Assembly (NCBI GenBank): GCA_963769945.1
Contig: CAVYOA010000010.1
Coordinates: forward strand, 48,168-112,167
Direction of reading: 5' to 3'
Origin: WHSW01 sp963769945
GTDB lineage: Bacteria; Actinomycetota; Thermoleophilia; Solirubrobacterales; 70-9
Length of the DNA stretch: 64,000 bases
Part shown: piece by piece, positions 27,778-37,220 of the stretch
Position numbering within the stretch: the first letter of the stretch is position 1
How the letters are laid out: every line of letters starts with the position of its first letter
Notes under the pieces: generated by a model
The model's input: the letters and a program-made list of their open reading frames with translations, nothing else
What the model was told of the DNA's origin: nothing
Databases searched by the model: none
Translations under genes and position numbers: made by a program

Positions 27778-28821
27778 TCAAAGCACGAACCATTCGCTGT
27801 CGAGTTGCGTCAGCAGTCCCGCGCTGCTGGCGACAGCGGCGCGAATCTCCGGATCCCGCGCGTGGAAGACCGGCTCTCGCGCGAGGCCTATCACCGGCCA
27901 CCGGCTGCGAAGTGGGCGATCCAGATGCGGTTCCAAGCGGCCGGCGACGACACGCGCCCCGCGCGTACCGGCATCGACGAGCAGGTCCGCCAAGACGGCT
28001 TCGACCTCCCTCTCCTTGGCGGCGATGTGCAGGACCCGGCTGGCGATGGTACGGCTTGGAACGTAGGCGTACCAGCCGATCGTGCGGTCGCGCCTGCGTA
28101 CCAGGCGACAGACCAGCTCACCGAAACGGCGGGCGATCAGCGCGAACTGGTGCTCGAGGTGGGTTTGGTCATGCGCGACCCACAGCCGCGACCGACCCAT
28201 GATCGGAGGGAGCTCCGCGACCACCTGCGCAGCCGAAGCCTGCTCACCGCGGACATCAGGGTCAGCCTTCGTTCGGGCCCGGCGAGTCACGACGTGAATC
28301 GGAAAAGCCTCCACGGGCACCAGATCGCGGCCGATTCGCCGCCGCTGCGCAGCCGCCGCGACGAGCGACCAGATCCAGCCGCCAGGACGCAGCACGAGCA
28401 TCCAGTCGCAGGCCCTGGCGTGATCGAACTGACCTCCGAACGTCCTCCACATTCGTGCGACTCTCTCGCTGGCCGTGTCGGACCAGGTCAGGTCCTGAGG
28501 TCCCGCGAGCAGCCGGCCGAGTAGCAGGGCGCCCGCAGCGCCGGCCCGGCGGTCGGGCGCCACCACCAGGTGCGAGCAGCAGACGCCACGCAACTCACGC
28601 TCGCCGAACCGCAACCGGCGGGCCTGCGCGCCGATGAAGCCGATGACGACGCCGTCGTCATCGACCGCGACGAGGGAGCTGAGCTCGGACTCGGCCCAGG
28701 GGTGCTTCAGCACAGTGGCTTCGAGAAAGGCGCTGTCACCACCCCATTCAGGCAGCAAGCTGTCGAGCAGGTCGGCGACGGCCGGGAGCTCGTCTTCTCG
28801 CATCGCCCGGATCTCGGTCAT
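27778..28821 (-). CDS. GNAT-family N-acetyltransferase
   Basis: A 347-residue protein whose first 130 residues form a GNAT fold: TEIRAMREDELPAVADLLD, GFIGAQARRLRFGERELRG, then the acetyl-CoA loop LVVAPDRRAGAAGALLLGRLL. The C-terminal two thirds are less familiar and contain VARMWRTFGGQFDHARACDWM and a long segment resembling a second, degenerate GNAT half. Acceptor unknown; similar two-domain proteins occur in Actinobacterial polysaccharide and lipid loci. ATG 28821 is chosen because the frame's upstream extension has no GNAT similarity. It is divergent from the NAD-synthase-like gene, with 79 bp between them. Confidence 0.75.
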   Translation of the reverse strand: MTEIRAMREDELPAVADLLDSLLPEWGGDSAFLEATVLKHPWAESELSSLVAVDDDGVVIGFIGAQARRLRFGERELRGVCCSHLVVAPDRRAGAAGALLLGRLLAGPQDLTWSDTASERVARMWRTFGGQFDHARACDWMLVLRPGGWIWSLVAAAAQRRRIGRDLVPVEAFPIHVVTRRARTKADPDVRGEQASAAQVVAELPPIMGRSRLWVAHDQTHLEHQFALIARRFGELVCRLVRRRDRTIGWYAYVPSRTIASRVLHIAAKEREVEAVLADLLVDAGTRGARVVAGRLEPHLDRPLRSRWPVIGLAREPVFHARDPEIRAAVASSAGLLTQLDSEWFVL

Positions 28822-28900
28822 CTGACACAAGCTATCCGCACTCAGCATTCCGCCTGCGCGCCCGCGGCAGCCACCGGCGAATGGGCTAGCGTGAGCCCCG

Positions 28901-29875
28901 ATGACGGTCAGCCGCGAGGTGACGGATCCGGACGAGTCGTTCGACGCGCTCGCGTGCGCCGGGCGCCTCGCCACCGCGGTTGCTGACGCGGTTCGTTCGC
29001 TCGGGCGCCGCGGCGCGGTGGTGGCAGTCTCCGGTGGCGTCGACTCCGCAGTCTGCGCAGCGCTCAGCGTCCGCGGGCTTGGGCCCGAGCACGTACTCTG
29101 CCTACGCCTTCCCGAGCGCGACGTCGGCGACTCGTCCTCGGACCTCGGCCTGGAGCTGGCGCGACAGCTCGGCACCAGGACCGAGGAGGAGTCGATCACG
29201 GCGGCGCTGGAGGGGCTCGGCTGCTACGAGCGTCGTGACGCGGCGATTCGCAGCGTCTTCCCCGAGTACGAGGCCGACTGGAAGCACAAGCTGGTCCGCT
29301 CGAGCCCGACGGGCTCGATGATCGTGTTCTCGCTGGTCGTGGAGCGCCCCGACGGCACCCAGCAGCGCCGTCGGATGCCTCCCAGGGGCTATCGCGAGCT
29401 TCTCGCCGCCACCAACATGAAGCAACGAACCCGAAAACTGGTCGAGTACACCTGGGCCGACAGACTCGGGTACGCGGTGGTCGGCACGCCGAACCTGCTC
29501 GAGTACGACCAGGGTTTCTTCGTCAAGGGCGGTGACGGGCTCGCTGACGTGAAGCCGATCGCACGCCTGTACAAGGGCCAGGTCTACGCACTGGCGCGCG
29601 TGCTCGCCCTTCCCGAGGCAATCGCGACGCGAGCTCCGACGACCGAGACCTTCAGCCTTCCCCAGACGCAGGAGGAGTTCTACTTCGGCCATCCCTACGA
29701 GCGCATGGATGCGCTGCTTCGCGGACACCGCCTCGGCGTCGATGCGGCAGAGCTGGCCGCCGAGGTTGGCCTGACCAGCGACGAGGTCCGGGCGGCCTAC
29801 GGCGAGATCGAGCGACGGCGCGTGGCGACCGAGTATCTGCACGCCGACGCGATCCTGCCTTCAGAGAGCGACTGA
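28901..29875 (+). CDS. NAD(+) synthase family protein, ammonia-type
   Basis: PP-loop ATPase fold that adenylates a carboxylate and amidates it with ammonia. VVAVSGGVDSAVCAALS (SGGxDS loop, about residues 41-54) binds ATP. TNMKQRTRKLVEYTWADRLGY and VVGTPNLLEYDQGFFVKGGDGLADVKPIARLYKGQVYALAR match the NadE core, including the Gly-Asp loop. The glutaminase domain is absent. The protein is somewhat longer than NadE and is followed 4 bp later by an AsnB-like gene, ACP and acyl ligase, so it may be a cassette-specific paralog that amidates a pathway intermediate rather than the housekeeping enzyme. Confidence 0.82.
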   Translation: MTVSREVTDPDESFDALACAGRLATAVADAVRSLGRRGAVVAVSGGVDSAVCAALSVRGLGPEHVLCLRLPERDVGDSSSDLGLELARQLGTRTEEESITAALEGLGCYERRDAAIRSVFPEYEADWKHKLVRSSPTGSMIVFSLVVERPDGTQQRRRMPPRGYRELLAATNMKQRTRKLVEYTWADRLGYAVVGTPNLLEYDQGFFVKGGDGLADVKPIARLYKGQVYALARVLALPEAIATRAPTTETFSLPQTQEEFYFGHPYERMDALLRGHRLGVDAAELAAEVGLTSDEVRAAYGEIERRRVATEYLHADAILPSESD

Positions 29876-29879
29876 GAAG

Positions 29880-31866
29880 GTGTGCGGGATCGCGGGCATC
29901 GTCCGCGCCGACGCGGGACAGCCGGTGGAGCACGAGACCCTGGTGACGATGGCGACTGCGATTCGCCATCGCGGTCCCGACGGCTTCGGTCTCGCGCGAA
30001 CGCCAGGAGCGGGCCTCGTTTCGGCTCGGCTCGCGATCTTCGACCTCCCCGGCGGATGGCAGCCGTTCGAGGCCGGCGGCGATGGCTCGATTCTGGTCTA
30101 CAACGGCGAGGTCTACAACCACCCGGAGCTGCGCGCCGAGCTCGAGGCTCACGGCGAGCGCTTCGAAACCACCTGCGACACCGAGGTCGTGCTGCGCCTG
30201 CTGGCGCGCGAAGGGCTTTCCTGTCTCGATCGGCTCAACGGTCAGTTCGCGCTCGCGCTGTGGGAACCCGGGCCGCGGCGCCTGACGATGATCCGCGACC
30301 GCTTCGGAGTGCGGCCACTGCATTTCTCACTGCTCGCTGACGGCGGCATCGTCTTTGCCTCTGAGGCCAAGGGGATCTTCGCCTCCGGCCTCGTCCACCC
30401 CGAGAGCGATCCGATCGGCCTCGACCAGATCTTCACCCTGTGGGGCCCGCGTCCCCCGCGGACGGCGTTTCGAGGCGTTCACCAACTCGGTCCCGGTGAA
30501 CTGGTCGTGTGGGAGGGCGGTCGAGTCGTCGCTGAGCGCCGCTGGTGGACTCCCGACCTCGATCCGAGCGACGCCACGAGTCCGTCGCTCGAGGAGCTCG
30601 ACGAGCTCCTGCGCGAGAGCGTGCGCCTGCGCCTGCGTGCCGACGTGCCGGTCGGCGCCTACCTCTCCGGCGGGCTCGACTCGAGCCTGATCACGGCGCT
30701 CGCCCAGCAGGAGACCGACCATCGCCTGCGCACCTTCTCGCTCGCCTTCTCCGACTCGGTGTATGACGAGCGCGCCCATCAGGAGGCGGTTGCTCGGGCA
30801 ATCGGCACCGAGCATCACACGCTCGAGATCGCATCGGAGCAGATCGCCGCAGCGCTGCCCGACGTGATCTGGCATACCGAGTCTCCGCTGGTGCGCACCG
30901 CGCCGGTGCCGATGTACCTGCTCGCTCGCGAGGCACGCGCCAACGGGATCAACGTGATCGCCACCGGCGAAGGGGCCGACGAGCTCTTCTGGGGCTACGA
31001 CCTGTTCAAGGAGGTGGTCCTGCGCGAGCTCGCCGCCTCGGATCCCGATCGCGCAGCAGAGCTGCTCGAGCAGCTCTATTCCTACCTCGGACCTGACGCG
31101 GCCCGTCGCGGACCCGCGTGGCGGCGGTTCATGCTCGAAACGGGAGCCGGCGACGACCCTCTCGCCTCGCACCTCACGCGAGCGCGCTCGACGGCGGCGA
31201 TCAAGGCGTTCTACTCGGCGCAGGTCGTGGCGGAGGTGGGCGACGCCGAGCGCGCGCTCGACGACCTGCGCGCAGATCTGCCGAGCGCATTCGCCGGCTT
31301 GGGATCGATGCAGCGCGCCGCCTGGCTCGAGCTGACGACGCTGCTCGAGCCCTACCTGCTCTCCGACGCAGGGAGATCGGGTGGCGATGGCCCACGGCGT
31401 CGAGGGTCGCTATCCGTTCTTGGACCACCGGGTGTTCGGCTACGCTGCCCGGCTGGCACCGGAGATGAAGCTCGATCGACTTGAGGAGAAGGTGGCCTTG
31501 CGAAAGCTTGCGTCGCGCGTCTTGCCCGCGGGTATCGCACGGCGCGGCAAGCAGCCCTACCGCGCCCCCGCAGTCGAGCCGTTCTTCGGCCCCGAGCGCT
31601 CCGGATTGGGTCGAGGCAGCGCTCACGGACGAACGCTTGAGCGGCGCCGGGATCTGGGACCCCGCTCGAGTCTCGGGCCTCTGCGGCGCTGCCGTGAGGG
31701 TCGAGTCACGAGCCCGCGCGAGGAGATGACGTTGATCGGGGTGCTCTCGACGCAGTTGTGGCACGCGACGTTCATCTCCGAGGCTCGGTCGTGGCGAGCG
31801 CAGACTGCGACCCCGAAAGTGCGGATCGAGCGTGATCTCTCGGTCGCGACGCAGGCGCGACCGTGA
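29880..31866 (+). CDS. asnB: Asparagine synthase (glutamine-hydrolysing)-like amidotransferase (frameshifted)
   Basis: Two-domain class II amidotransferase. GTG 29880 gives MCGIAGIV, leaving Cys2 as the N-terminal nucleophile after Met removal. The glutaminase domain has AIRHRGPDGFG, ARLAIFDLPGG, YNGEVYNH and RDRFGVRPLHF. The synthase domain has GAYLSGGLDSSLITALAQQ (PP-loop), LRTFSLAFSDS and ATGEGADELFWGYD. The frame changes near 31368 (extra G; LEPYLLSD then DRVAMAHGVEGRYPFLDHRVF), near 31590 (then APDWVEAALTDERLSGAGIWD) and near 31680, ending STQLWHATFI. The gene symbol is used loosely: such cassette-borne AsnB proteins often amidate other carboxylates. The stop overlaps the ACP start. Confidence 0.87.
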
Positions 31867-32129
31867 GCGCTGACGATGCGAGCGTGCGAACCGCGATCAG
31901 GGCGTTCATCGAGGAGAACTTCCTCTACATGCATCCCGACGTCGAGCTCACCGACAGCGAGGACCTGCTCGCCCGCGGACTGGTCGACTCGCTCGGCTTC
32001 GTCGAACTCGTCGAGGAGGTCCAGGAGCGGTACTCGATCGCGGTTGAGGATGTCGAGATCACGGAGCAGAACTTCGGCTCGATCGACGCGATCGCGGCCT
32101 ATGTCGAGCGCAAGCGTGGCGACCGTTGA
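31863..32129 (+). CDS. Acyl carrier protein
   Basis: An 88-residue carrier protein. The phosphopantetheine attachment serine lies in LARGLVDSLGFVELVEEVQ, the classic DSL motif. The four-helix pattern is visible: IRAFIEENFLYMHPDVEL, the DSL helix, VEDVEITEQNFGSIDAIAAYV. The GTG start overlaps the AsnB stop and the stop overlaps the ligase start, so NadE-AsnB-ACP-ligase form one tightly coupled operon. It is not the fatty-acid-synthesis AcpP context; a pathway-specific carrier is more likely. Confidence 0.9.
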   Translation: MSADDASVRTAIRAFIEENFLYMHPDVELTDSEDLLARGLVDSLGFVELVEEVQERYSIAVEDVEITEQNFGSIDAIAAYVERKRGDR

Positions 32130-33645
32130 GCGGACGCACGTTCGCCGAGGATCTGAGCGCGCGCGCCGAGAGCCATCCTGAACGCACCGCCCTGATCCTC
32201 CCCGAAGGGCATGTCTCCTACGCCGAGCTCGATCGCCAAGCCACCTCGCTCGCCCGCAAGTCTGCGCGAGGCCGGAGTCGAGCCGGGGACCGAGTCGCCA
32301 CGGTCTGTCCCAACGGCGCACTTGCGGCGGCCGCGATCTATGGGGTGTTGCGCGCGGGCGCCGCTTTCTCGCCCGTCGACCCGACCACCAAGGGCCACCG
32401 GCTGACCGAGCTCCTCGACCGATCTCGGCGCCCGCGCCGCGATCTGCAGCCCGGATCTGCATGAGCTCGTCGATGCGCGCAGCCGCGAGCGCCGGGGAGA
32501 TCCCTGTGATCTGCGAGGTCGGCGATGGCGCGGAGACGGAGGCCGCGGCCGGGGACTTCGCGGCGCCGCTGGAGATCGACCTGGCGGCTGTGATCTACAC
32601 CTCGGGGTCGACCGGCGAGCCCAAGGGCGTGACGCTGACCCATCGCAACATGACGTTCGCCGCCGACTCGATCATCGAGTACCTCGAGCTGGGGCCGGCC
32701 GATCGCATTCTCTGCCTGCTGCCCCTCTCGTTCAACTACGGCCTCTATCAGCTGCTGATGTCGATCCGGGTCGGCGCCACCTTGGTCCTGGAGCCGGGCT
32801 TCGCGTTTGCCGGGCGGACCGTCTCGCTTCTCGGCGACGAGCGGATCACCGGCCTTCCCGGCGTCCCGACGGTGTTCCAGACGCTGCTTTCGCTGCGCGG
32901 TCTGGGCCAGCGCAGCTACCCGGATCTGCGCTTCATCACCAACGCCGGCGCGGCCCTGCCGGCGACGGCCGTGGCGGGGATCCGCGAGACGTTCCCCAGG
33001 CGAAGCTGTTCTTGATGTACGGACAGACCGAGGCGACTCGGATCGCCTACCTGCGTCCCGAGCTCGTCGACGCGAAGCCGACCTCGGTCGGCGAGGCGAT
33101 TCCCGGCACCGAGGTCTGGATCGAGGATGACGCCGGCAACGTGCTCGGCGCGGGCGAGACGGGCGAGCTGATCGTCCGCGGCGCTCACGTCATGCAGGGT
33201 TATTGGAACGACCCGCAGGCAAGCGCCGATCGACTGCGTCCCGGGCGCTGGCCCTGGGAGCGCGTCACGCGCACGAACGACCTCTTCCGCCTCGACGAGG
33301 ATCGTCATCTGCATTTCGTCAGCCGCCGCGACGACGTGATCAAGTCGCGCGGCGAGAAGGTGGCTCCACGTGAGATCGAGGAGATCCTCGTCGCGGCTGC
33401 GGGCGTTCGCGAAGCGGCGGTCGTCGGGTGTCGCCGACCGCCTGCTCGGCGAGGCGGTCGTCGCCCATGTCTGCGTCGACCGCGGGCAGCCGGCTCGACG
33501 CGGCGACGCTGCGGCGCGCTGTGCGCCGAGCAGCTCGAGGACCACAAGGTGCCGCGACGCATCGAGATTCATCGCGAGCTGCCGCAGCAACAGCAACGGC
33601 AAGGTCGACCGCAGGGCGCTGAGCGCCTGGCGGCCGGCGGAATAG
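32126..33645 (+). CDS. AMP-dependent acyl ligase (ANL superfamily), frameshifted
   Basis: Adenylates a carboxylic acid with ATP and probably loads it on the neighbouring ACP. ANL core motifs: AAVIYTSGSTGEPKGVTLTH (A3 P-loop), LPLSFNYGLYQLLMS, LPGVPTVFQTLLSL, LMYGQTEATRIAYL (A5), LIVRGAHVMQGYWNDP, then TNDLFRLDEDRHLHFVSRRD (A7/A8 hinge) with VIKSRGEKVAPREIEE. The C-terminal catalytic Lys segment SNSNGKVDRRAL ends the protein. Frame changes near 32260, 32290, 32440, 33000, 33430 and about 33530 break it. Reconstructed length about 505 residues is typical. It overlaps ACP by 4 bp and converges with the lyase-like gene. Confidence 0.87.
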
Positions 33646-33669
33646 CTCGGTCGAGCGTCCGCCGTTCTC

Positions 33670-34616
33670 TCAGTCGGGCTCGTAGACGCCGACGTTGTCC
33701 ACCCCGATCGAGCACCTGTAGCGCGAGCAGCGATAGCTCGGCTCGTGATAGACCCCCGCTCGAAGGTGCGACGGGATCGCGCTTCCCTGAACGACGCCGT
33801 CGCTGTCGGTTCCGAGTCCCCTCCGTCTTCAGCGTCGCGATCTCGATCTTGCGGCTGCGCTCGTCCGTGTCGTGGGCGTCTCCGTCTCCGTTGAGATCGG
33901 CGGCGACTCGGATCGCCCCCTCGGTCGGGGCGTCGGAGTAGGTGACGTCGAAGGAGAACCTGGTCCACCGGTTGGTCGTAACCGGAGCGCTCCACAGCTC
34001 GGTGTGCTGATCGACCAGATGCCAGCGCCGGCCGTAGACGTGCAGCGCCAGCGCCGGGACCCCGCCGCCGTTGTCGGAGGGCTGGCTCTGCTTCATCTGC
34101 ATCACCACCTGCCAGCGGTCTCGCTCGATCGGAAACTTCTTCGCCAGCTTCAGCGAGATGTAGGTGATCAGCCGATCGCCCTCGCGATAGAGCGCGGTCG
34201 GGCTCTTGCGGTGGTCGTTGAGCCCGATCTCGCAGCGCTCGCCGTAGAAGTCGTCGCCGTCGAGCACCCGCAATCGCCGAAACCGATCGGGACCCTGCGG
34301 ACTTGCCGTCGGCCCGAGGCGCCGGATCGTCCTCCGCGCTTGACCGACGTCGATGCGATCGCGGCTCGACGCAGTCGTTCGCTCCCCAGCAGGGCTTCGA
34401 CCGGGCCGCGTCGCCGTAGTCGACGAAGCGGGCATCGCCGACGTCCGGGAAGCCATCGGGGTCCGGGCTCGGGCCCGGCGGCGGCGGCGGATCGCTCGGC
34501 GGCGGCGGGGCCACCGGCGGGTCGGATGGCGGCACGATCGGGATCGGGATCGGGATCGGGCCGAGCCCGGCGAGCAGGAAGATCGAGGCCGTCGCCGCCA
34601 GCAGACTGGACACCAT
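33670..34616 (-). CDS. Secreted polysaccharide-lyase-like protein (paralog of 8113-9354), frameshifted
   Basis: About 315 residues. ATG 34616 begins a signal peptide (VSSLLAATASIFLLAGLG) followed by a striking low-complexity stretch of Ile-Pro repeats and Pro/Asp-Pro (about residues 20-55). The lyase-like domain matches the 8113-9354 product almost block for block: LDGDDFYGERCEIGLND, ALYREGDRLITYISLKL, WQVVMQMKQSQPSDNGGG, RWTRFSFDVTYSDAP, VAADLNGDGD and IPSHLRAGVYHEPSY. It lacks the RTX repeats and there is no riboswitch in its leader. Frame changes occur near 34330-34380 and near 33800. The catalytic residues and substrate are not known. Confidence 0.72.
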
Positions 34617-34665
34617 CGGGCAACTCTAGGCGTCCGCGCTTGAGTGCCATCGCCGATCGCACGCG

Positions 34666-36618
34666 TCACCCGTCGGATGTCGGTAATCGCGATGCGGCCT
34701 CTCGCGGCGCCATCGTCCCGAGATCGCCGCCGTCGTGCGCGCGCACCGAGATCGTGCCGTCGGCCTGCTCGCGCTCGCCGACGACGAGCATGAACGGGAT
34801 CTTCGCGATCTCGGCGTCGCGGATCTTGCGCCCGACCGATTCCGAGCGCTCATCGACGCGCACCCGCACGCCGGCCTCGCCGAGCTCGTCGGCAACGCGG
34901 CGGGCATAGGCGAGGTACTGATCGGAGACCGGCAGCACCGCGGCCTGCGTCGGCGCCAGCCAGGTCGGGAAACGCCCACCGTAATGCTCGATCAGGATTC
35001 CGGCGAAGCGCTCCATCGAGCCGAGCAGGGCACGATGGATCATCACCGGCCTGTGCTCGGCGTTGTCCTCGCCCTGATAGGCGAGCCCGAAGCGGTCGGG
35101 CATCTGGAAGTCGACCTGGCAGGTGCCGCATCTGCCACGATCGCCCAAGCGCATCGGTGATGTGGAAGTCGATCTTCGGTCCGTAGAACGTCCCCTCCCC
35201 CGGGCTCACCTCGTAATCGCGGCCCTGACGCTCGAGCGCTTCACGCAGGCTGGCCTCGGCGCGTTCCCACTGCTCGTCGGTACCGATCGACTTCTCCGGG
35301 ACGCGTCGAGAGCTCGACCCGGAACTCGCCGAAACCGAAGCGCGCGTAGAGCTCGTCCACCGCCTCGCAGATCGAGTCGACCTCGTCGGCGACCTGTTCG
35401 AGCGTGCAGAAGACATGCGCGTCGTCCTGAGTGAAGGCGCGCACCCTCAGCAACCCGTGCAGGACGCCCTCGCGCTCGTAGCGCGAGACATCGCCGAACT
35501 CGGCAAGGCGAAGCGGCAGGTCGCGATAGGAATGGCGCTTGGCGGCGAAGGCGAGGCAGGCGCCCGGGCAGTTCATCGGCTTGAGGGCGAAGCGCCGCTC
35601 GTCGCCCTCACGCTCGGCGGGCTCGACGAAGTACATGTTCTCGCGGTAGTTCTCCCAATGCCCGGATCGGTGCCAGAGCTCCTCGTCGAGCACGCGCGGC
35701 GTCTTGATCTCGCTGTAGCCGCGCTTGTCGAGCTGAGCGCGAACCTCGGCTTCGATCAGGCGCAGCAGCACGGTTCCCTGCGGCATCCAAAACGGCATCC
35801 CCGGCGCCTCGGGGCGCAGCTGGAACAGATCGAGCTGGGGACCGAGCTTGCGGTGGTCGTTCTCGCGCGCGAGCTCGAGCTTGGCGAGATGCTCGGTCGA
35901 GGTCCTTCTGCGAATGAAACGCGGTGCCGTAGATGCGGGTGAGCATCTGGCGCTTCTCGTCGCCGCGCCAGTATGCGCCGGCGATCGAGCTCAGCTTGAA
36001 CGCCTTGATTCGCGCGGTCGAGGGCGCGTGCGGACCGCGGCAGAGATCGGTGAACGGCCCGTTCGCATAGAGCGAGACCGATTCGACCCCTTCGTTTGCG
36101 ACGAGGTCCTCGATCAGCTCGACCTTGTAGGGCTGATCCTCGGCGCGAAAGCGCTCGATCGCGTCGGCGGCGGAGATCTCGCTGCGCTGGAACGGCTCGT
36201 CGGCGGCGATGTGGTCGCGCATCGCCGCCTCGATCCGCTCGAGGTCGGCCTCGGTCGGCGAGACGCCCTCGGGGAACTCGAAGTCGTAGTAGAAGCCGCC
36301 GTCGATCGGCGGCCCGATCGAAACTCGGGTGCCGGGCCAGAGCTCGACGACCGCGGTGGCCATCACATGCGCGGCGTCGTGGCGGATCAGCCAGAGCGCA
36401 TCGTCGGCGTCCTCCCCCTTGCTCTTCGCGGTGACGACGGAGATCGTGACGCCGTCGCCGAGCTCCGCCGAGAGATCGCGCAGCTCGCCGTCGACCTTGA
36501 TCGCGAGTGCGTCCTGGGCCAGCCGCGGGCCGATCGCGGCGGCGGCGTCGGCGCCGCTCGCGCCTTCGGCAAGCTCGAGCGGCGAGCCATCGGGAAGCTT
36601 GACGGTGATCGATTGCAC
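34666..36618 (-). CDS. thrS: Threonine-tRNA ligase (frameshifted)
   Basis: Charges tRNA-Thr and edits mischarged Ser. Domain order: TGS (ITVKLPDGSPLELAEGASG), N2 editing domain with IRHDAAHVMATAV and GPPIDGGFYYDFEF, the YWRGDEKRQMLTRIYGTAF linker, class II catalytic core (FWMPQGTVLLRLIEAEVRAQ motif 1 region, ALKPMNCPGACL, RVRAFTQDDAHVFC motif 2), and the anticodon domain ending MLVVGEREQADGTISVR. Shifts near 35900, 35300 and 35145 split the frames. About 650 residues in total, the expected size. GTG 36618 is the only start before the TGS strand. No T-box element is visible upstream. Confidence 0.94.
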
Positions 36619-36705
36619 GGCGGCGATCCTAGAGGCCCATAGGCGACCGGGTTCTGTCGCCGATAGGTAACGTCAACCTCGATCGCAAACGATGTGGAGG
36701 TAGGG

Positions 36706-37201
36706 ATGATCCGGATCGATCGCAAGCCGCAGGGCTCGCCGATCGCCGCCGTCGCCTTGGCGGTGCTGGCGATCACAGCCGTAGTCGCACCGGCGATCGC
36801 GCCCGCCAAGCCGGATCGCCGGCGTCAAGCTGCGCGCGATCCTCAAGGGAAAGAACGAGGTTCCGGGGCCCGGCGATCCGACCGGCACCGGCAAGGTCAG
36901 CCTGGTGCTCAACGCAAAGAAGGCGAGGGTCTGCTTCACGCTCTCGGTCAGCGAGCTGGCGCCGATCACCGCGGGCTTCATCTTCGAGGGCGAGCGCGAC
37001 GAGGTCGGTGAGGTGACGCTGCGACTGTTCAAGGACGCCGCCGGTCTCGACGGCGACGGCAGCTTCGACCAGCGCTGCCTGCGCAAGGTCGACAAGAAGC
37101 TGATCCGATCGATCGCTTCCGAGCCCGAGCGCTACTTCGTCAACATCCGCAACAACGAGTATCCCGACGGCGCCGTTCGCGGCCCGCTGAAGCCGAAGTA
37201 G
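36706..37201 (+). CDS. Exported CHRD-domain protein (one frameshift)
   Basis: About 165 residues. ATG 36706 has GGAGG 5 nt upstream. A signal peptide (AAVALAVLAITAVVAPAIAPA) is followed, after a shift near 36815, by a CHRD domain: LRAILKGKNEVPGPGDPTGTG and VCFTLSVSELAPITAGFIFEG, ending VNIRNNEYPDGAVRGPL. CHRD domains occur in extracellular bacterial proteins and chordin; the function is unknown, perhaps a beta-structured binding domain. It is divergent from thrS and sits alone. Confidence 0.82.
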
Positions 37202-37220
37202 CAGAACCAACCCGGCGAGC

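Noticed and set aside
36619..36705. T-box leader before thrS
   Set aside because: The 87-bp gap has no AGGGTGG-type T-box sequence or stem I and is too short.
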